Source: Amorphochlora amoebiformis (taxonomy: Eukaryota > Cercozoa > Chlorarachniophyceae). From it: a stretch of DNA of 64,000 nucleotides. A program made the position numbers and the translations under genes. Positions 52,380-64,000 of the stretch are shown one piece after another (within the stretch, counting starts at the first letter, position 1; each line of letters opens with the position of its first letter). Location: contig BAAHQB010000147.1 of assembly GCA_054601695.1 (NCBI GenBank), forward strand, positions 310,001 through 374,000. Reading direction: 5' to 3'. The notes beneath the pieces were generated by a model. It saw nothing but the letters and a program-made list of their open reading frames with translations. It was not told the origin of the DNA and ran no database searches.

Positions 52380-53243
52380 CTGACCCGCGCAAAATCCATC
52401 ATGCCTGCGCGGAAAGAAGGAGAAATGGGGTCTTTCTGAAGCACAGAAGAAAGTCGTCAGGAATGCTATATCCAGTGTTCGGCTCACGCCAAATCGATGA
52501 AATGGAAGTGGACCCACGAAACTTACATGGACGGATTTCCCAATGTGTCCCTCTCAATGGTAAAGAACTAGGCTGGAAGCTAAACCTGGAGATTAGCGTG
52601 GGCTCGACAGCGACACTATGGATCTAACAGCGGATGCCAATGGACACTCCAAAGAAGAATCGAAGACAGCCCCATCTACAGCACCTACTATCGCACCCAC
52701 TATCGCACGCACTATCGCACCCACTGCTAGAGCGCCTGCGACAACCGCGTCGCGAACGGTGGCTGGAGCGAGGCGTCTTAAGGCGGAGAGGATGAAGCAG
52801 AATGACGAAGAATGAGTTTGCCATCTACAAGGAGATCAGCGTCAAGGACGGAGACTACAAACCATTCTTGATTTTCTCCGACTCAAAAACTTCGAAAGCG
52901 CCATTGGATGGAGTGGGCATGTGGTTGAACCAGGGCAATGACTCAACTAACATCGAGATCAATGTCATCCACGAGGTTCGCATGGTGCACGTCGTGAAGA
53001 CAAGCCAACCACCAAAAGCTCAAGACGTTCAGGGAATTGGATGAGAGTTTGAAACTGGTCGCCAAGTCGTTGAAGAAAAACAACATGCTGAACCAAGTCA
53101 CGGAATTCTCCGTCCCGATCCCAGAGGGATACCAGTCCACAGACTACCTCACCTTGGACACTCGTAAATATATTGGGCTCTGGTTTAAGAAGCGCGTCCG
53201 AGGTCATTCTCATTTCGATCGAGACAAGTCATCAGGACTTTGA
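52380..53243 (+). pseudogene. Frameshifted coding stretch of unknown family
   Basis: Protein-like sequence switches frame several times. An Ala/Thr/Pro-rich part ending RTVAGARRLKAERMKQ (52618-52815) leads, with an overlap, into FAIYKEISVKDGDYKPFLIF (52802 onward). Near 53014 the frame shifts at an AAAA run into LKTFRELDESLKLVAKSLKK and continues to 53243. Removing a single A from that run would keep the frame open. No splice sites explain the shifts. Upstream, 52400-52620 also has protein-like sequence in two frames. It may be a decayed gene or transposon, or a gene with consensus errors. A direct repeat with GCCAGGGGTGATATGATAT lies just upstream (52117-52160). Confidence 0.45.
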
Positions 53244-53558
53244 TGAGTCATGGAACAAGCCTAGCTAGGGAAAGAAGAAGCAACGACTAATAGATTTATC
53301 CTAAGCATCAGCCTGGTGTGCACTTTCTCCAATATTCAAGTTTCGTAATCATAGTTCTATTAATCGATAAATACCACTTGTGATTCTTTTTTTTAAGCGT
53401 TGCAGTGTGTAAATATTATATTTTTTTTATCCTCGGCCGGATATGCGAAGGGTGAAATATCACTTGTTAGGCGATGACGATTAATCCGTTTGTTGGCTGA
53501 CTTAACCAGGTCTATAATATATATATGTATAATATATACATATATATACATATATATA

Positions 53559-53617
<59 letters not shown>

Positions 53618-54454
53618 TAATTTATATATATGTGTGTGTTTGATATAATATGTGTTATATATATTATCATAATACTAGTATATACTAGATATAATTATCA
53701 CTGCATATTTCTTGTGATATTCTATAGCTATTAGCCTATTACTAGTATTAGACTAATTCTAGTAATCTATTAATTGTCTTTACGTTTCCTACTAATTGCA
53801 TGTACATTGCGAAGACATATATAAAAATGGCCAATGGCACGAACGCATTTTTTTTTGCCAAATTTTTTCACTTTTTTCTCGAAGTGGATCTTGGTGTTAT
53901 AAAATATGATAATATTACAACATTATTGTGTACTCACGGTACTGTACCATTGTAATTGATAATTTCGACCACAAATGAAAGAATGCAAGGTTGTCTCAAA
54001 ATACACAACCTCGTTCTCAAAATACACTCCTTGTTTCTACCCAAAAGATTGAAAGTGAAACACATTCGTAAGCCAGTTGAATCATCCAGGCAACAGGCGC
54101 TTCAAGCCGTCATGATGTCGTTTGGAAACCACTCAAGATTCAGTGTGGTTCCAAACTTCCACTTACCTCCCCAAGATACCCTCCAACAGAACAATAGGGT
54201 GATATAAGGGGGGTGGATTCCGCCGTCATTCCGGTGGAAGCACGAAGGATGCATAATTCGGCGAGCGACGGGAAAGTTCCCGTCGACAGACTTCAAGAGG
54301 GTTAAATATGGCCACCAATTCAAAAATATTTATTTAGGAGATTTCATCAGAAAATATGAATTAGTTGTCGCCTGGGCGGCAGTGGGCGCACAGCAGACGC
54401 GCCGGACCGCGCCCGACGTGGCAGGGGGATATATCACGAAACTAAATCATAGAA
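53244..54454. other. Intergenic, no clear gene
   Basis: A TA block at 53515-53635 and otherwise unique sequence. A short frame at 53956-54207 has no supporting motif. 54350-54430 is GC-rich (TGGGCGGCAGTGGGCGCACA) and could be promoter sequence of the gene starting at 54455. Confidence 0.5.
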
Positions 54455-58914
<4,460 letters not shown>

Positions 58915-59110
58915 GGGGGGGGGGGGGGGGGATTTTCTCTGGGGTTGGGGGTTGGGGTAGGTCGGGTCTCGACCTAGCCTACCTCAACCCTCAGCCCCAA
59001 CCCTAACCAGTACATTTATTCTTATGCACACACACACACACATATAGACATACATACACTCATCTCCAATAAATATTGTTTGCCTTAGTATATATAAAAA
59101 ATATGTATAC

Positions 59111-59141
<31 letters not shown>

Positions 59142-59240
59142 GTGTGTATATATATGCATTTTTGTTTGTGTGTGCGCGTGTGGGTAGGACATTATATTAT
59201 ACACGTATATATTATATACAAAGTGCATTTATTATTTTAT

Positions 59241-59270
<30 letters not shown>
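58915..59270. other. Short G-tract, telomere-like words and TA repeat, no gene
   Basis: A run of about 16 G (58915-58931) directly follows the stop of the coiled-coil gene. Next come GGGTTGGGGGTTGGGG and, on the other side of a short spacer, CCCCAACCCTAACC. These G-rich and C-rich words can form a hairpin or quadruplex. Confidence 0.6.
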
Positions 59271-59274
<4 letters not shown>

Positions 59275-59284
<10 letters not shown>

Positions 59285-59421
59285 GTTTTAAAAAAACTGA
59301 AAAATGGGACATACACAAGATTATTTTTTTTTTTTTTCTTCCTAACTGCATCCGAATTTCGATGAAAATTCGGATGCCAATGAATGGGGGGTGGAGGGAT
59401 CAATTTACACATATATACATA

Positions 59422-59452
<31 letters not shown>

Positions 59453-59843
59453 ATACGATTTGGTTTTAAAAAAACTGAAAAATGGGACATACACCAGATT
59501 TTTTTTTTTTTTTCCTAACTGCATCCGAATTTCGATGAAAATTCGGATGCCAATGAATGGGGGGTGGAGGGATCAATTTACACATATATACATATATATA
59601 TATATATATGATACGATTTGGTTTTAAAAAAACTGAAAAATGGGACATGCGGCATCCGAATTTCGATGAAAATTCGATGCCAATGAATGGGGGGTGAGGG
59701 CAACTTACACATATGTACATATATATATATATATATGATACGATTTGGTTTTAAAAAAACTGAAAAATGGGACATACGGCATCCGAATTTCGATGAAAAT
59801 TCGATGCCAGTGAATGGGGGGTGGAGGGCAATTTACACATATG

Positions 59844-59875
<32 letters not shown>

Positions 59876-60020
59876 TGCATATATATATAATACATATATA
59901 CATATATATATATATACCATTTGGTTTAAAAAAACATTAAAGAATGGTAACGTGGTAACGTACACCAGATACACTGCCTTTTTTTTGCTAACTGCATTTT
60001 GGAGGAAATTCGGATGTCAT
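59275..60020. repeat. Tandem repeat, five copies of a 130-180-bp unit with hairpin
   Basis: Copies start near 59280, 59458, 59615, 59745 and 59920. Each has TTTGGTTTTAAAAAAACTGA, GGGACATAC and, in most, CATCCGAATTT, CGATG, AAAATTCGGATG, which is an inverted repeat. Then comes AATGGGGGGTGGAGGG and TA repeat. The last copy is degenerate. Confidence 0.9.
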
Positions 60021-61094
60021 TGAATGACCTCCACCAATCGAAATTCGAAATTTGAAACCCGAATGCAGATTGGAAAAAAGAAAACATCTCGCAGGGTGGT
60101 ACATCTAATACATGCCTAATGGTAATGTATCTCAAGATGGGACTGACGATTTCAGCCAACTTCATGAATGATGCAAATTTCTGGAATTTAGCAGCAGTAC
60201 CAGTGCTCTCGTTTGAGTCTTCACGAGCTGCTCTGATCATGACGGCCATGCATGAATGAAATTAAAATACATCTAGTTGATTCTAGTACATACTGGCAAA
60301 AATTGTCAGCAAAGCTGGACAAACTAGGAGTAGGGAGTTCGTTTCTGCGGGTATCTAGGGTCTAGCTAGAGGGTATATATCTAGCACACACTACTAGTAG
60401 TCTATTAGCTAGATTAGTATCCTCCAAATGGGTAACTAATTAATCTAGTAATGTCCTTAATACAATTTTCGTCTTTAAATTTGACTAGTTTGAACTACTC
60501 TAGTACTCTGAACTGTGTCTAGTTTTAATTATATCTAGATATATCTAGATTCTAGAATATCGTAAATTTTTTTTTCTTAATCTATGATATGATTTTCGCT
60601 AGTTTAATTACATTACCTATAGTTTACTAGGTCTAGTAGGTTTAGGATGAAATTGGCCTTATATAGTTCTCGTACCAACGCCGGCAATATTATAACGAAA
60701 ATCAAACTAAGTAATTTCTACCCGGCACCAGTAGACTTTTTATTTTTTTTTTGTTGTAATGAAACAATTTTACCTAAACTATGATTCTGTAATAGTTAAT
60801 TATTCTGTTGTGTCTAGAATAATGATTATCTATAGTCTATGCAGCGAATTATCGTGTTGAACAGAGAGCTAAACTAGAATAATTACGATAGATTCTACTA
60901 CGTTCGATTGATCGAAATTTGAGAAAATCAATTTGAAATCTTGTCATGGAAATTCGAAATTCTAGAATAATTTTAAAAACACTATCGGGGAGTCCGATAT
61001 TTCCATTAACTTCCATACCTGGTCTTGGGAGTAATGAGTAGTGCCTTGTGCTCTGTTACTTAACTTACATAGTTGTTATATTCGCAAGCACATA

Positions 61095-61159
<65 letters not shown>

Positions 61160-61530
61160 TATATATACCGACATCATTCACGTATAGTACCATTATACAG
61201 CAACATATATATAATCGTACACGTGAACGAGTATGTCGTACATGCAATAGCATGCATAGCACTCATTAGTACTCAACCTTTGTTTTTTATTCCAACGGTT
61301 CTAGTAGTTACTAGTTACAGACCTAAGATTATCCTACTGCCGAAAATTCTTGAGTAATATGATGCTAATATCCTAGATATCGTCAATTTTTTTGTGAAAC
61401 TTTGAGCTATCAATTGGAATTGAATTAAGTCTAGTAAGTTATGGCTATTAATTATTAATTTATTATCTAGTTATACTAAGTTATTACTAACAATATCATT
61501 TTTCTTTCTACTCATACCAGTCATATGTGC
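60021..61530. other. Intergenic AT-rich unique sequence, no gene
   Basis: The sequence is dense in CTAG words like 42780-43870, with one TA block (61100-61165). A short frame on the minus strand (59926-60249) has no supporting motif. Confidence 0.55.
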
Positions 61531-63440
<1,910 letters not shown>

Positions 63441-63841
63441 TATTTACAATATTAAACATGGAATTCTGTGTTTCCGTAAATTGATGATTTGGCCAAAAAA
63501 AAATAGACACACTCATTTGATGCACCGTCTGCCAATTGCAATTGTAATTCCGACTTATAATAACGTGCGCTCGCGCGAATAGTTAAAACACATCTGGAAA
63601 AAAAAGGGAAAAAAAAACACAGAGCCACTCAAGGCTCTTTTTAAACAACCTAAGGATAAAAACACACGCACAATCGTATCTATATAAAATAAAAAAAAAA
63701 TAAGAAGACAGAAATACAACAACATAGTGCCCCCGAGCCGGCCCGCCCCTATAAACAAAGGACCCAGGACACTGCACCAACCCCCGCCAACGCTACATGC
63801 CCCGATGGAGCGGCGCCCAGCTGCCCACGGAACCCAGCAAA
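63441..63841 (-). other. Likely 3' untranslated region of the right-edge gene
   Basis: Unique sequence directly after the stop codon of the gene at 63842-64000. An AATAAA-like signal is not certain, and the exact end of the transcript cannot be placed. Confidence 0.35.
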
Positions 63842-64000
63842 CTACACGACACTCGGCGGAGGGAGCATATCCGGCTCCTTGACCGGCGGCGCCGTCGTCG
63901 TCCCGGCGTCCGCCTTGAACGAGGCGTCCCCGCTGCCTTGGCCTAAAGCTTCCTTCTTCGACATCTGTCTGAACACCGTGATGAATATCGGCAGCAGGTA
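63842..64000 (-). CDS. C-terminal part of an unrecognised membrane-like protein, cut by window end
   Basis: Open from the window edge to TAG at 63842-63844, 52 residues. It begins YLLPIFITVFRQMSKKEA, an apolar stretch followed by a basic one, as in a final membrane helix or amphipathic helix. It continues with a Gly/Ala/Thr/Pro-rich polar tail ending EPDMLPPPSVV. The GC content is much higher than in the surroundings, which supports coding. Upstream exons lie outside the window. No family was recognised. Confidence 0.55.
   Translation of the reverse strand, partial: YLLPIFITVFRQMSKKEALGQGSGDASFKADAGTTTAPPVKEPDMLPPPSVV

Noticed and set aside
53956-54207. 83-codon plus-strand frame
   Set aside because: Possible exon but with no motif, no clear splice partner and ordinary composition.

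Overview
The window is nuclear DNA of a eukaryote. Genes are split by GT-AG introns, the standard genetic code fits every reconstructed gene, vertebrate-type TTAGGG/CCCTAA telomere repeats occur at internal sites, and much of the sequence is (TA)n microsatellite filling introns and intergenic space. The organism cannot be named from this alone. A repeat-rich protist or early-branching opisthokont is a guess, not a conclusion.

Region 1 (1-27.7 kb) is a segmental tandem duplication with a period of roughly 8.5-9.5 kb and about three units (starting near 1, 9.3 and 17.8 kb). The ancestral unit carried two minus-strand genes of one family, type 1 and type 2, separated and flanked by shared non-coding modules (called P, Q, R, S, T, U here). 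The family protein has three exons: a disordered N-terminus, long coiled-coil helices, two adjacent hydrophobic segments, then another coil. The two type 2 genes (5.8-7.6 kb and 25.8-27.5 kb) have open, phase-consistent exons. All type 1 copies are damaged by a lost splice donor, an exon cut off by TA repeat, an internal inversion, or loss of exons. An inverted exon 1 copy and two Arg-Asp repeat exons also lie in the array. Unit 2 was invaded by an LTR retrotransposon (12282-15842) that has LTRs, a primer-binding site, a polypurine tract and one 438-aa ORF, but no polymerase. An implausible poly-G/T/A block (11781-12240) next to it is probably an assembly error.

Region 2 (27.7-36 kb) is mostly microsatellite and minisatellite, with one intronless, divergent member of the same family on the minus strand (31304-32308).

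Region 3 (36-59 kb) holds conventional multi-exon genes on the plus strand, rebuilt here by eye from splice sites with matching phases: an ankyrin-repeat protein (36199-42675, one internal exon not found), a MAGE-domain protein most like the SMC5/6 subunit NSE3 (about 45925-50315, 11 exons, two of the introns only 35-37 bp), and an unrecognised coiled-coil protein with one hydrophobic segment (54455-58914, 10 exons). A minus-strand C-terminal exon of an unknown acidic protein (51269-52037) and a frameshifted coding stretch (52.4-53.2 kb) lie between them.

Region 4 (59-64 kb) is intergenic minisatellite and TA repeat, ending in the C-terminal exon of a minus-strand gene that runs off the window. 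No tRNA, rRNA or CRISPR array was recognised.
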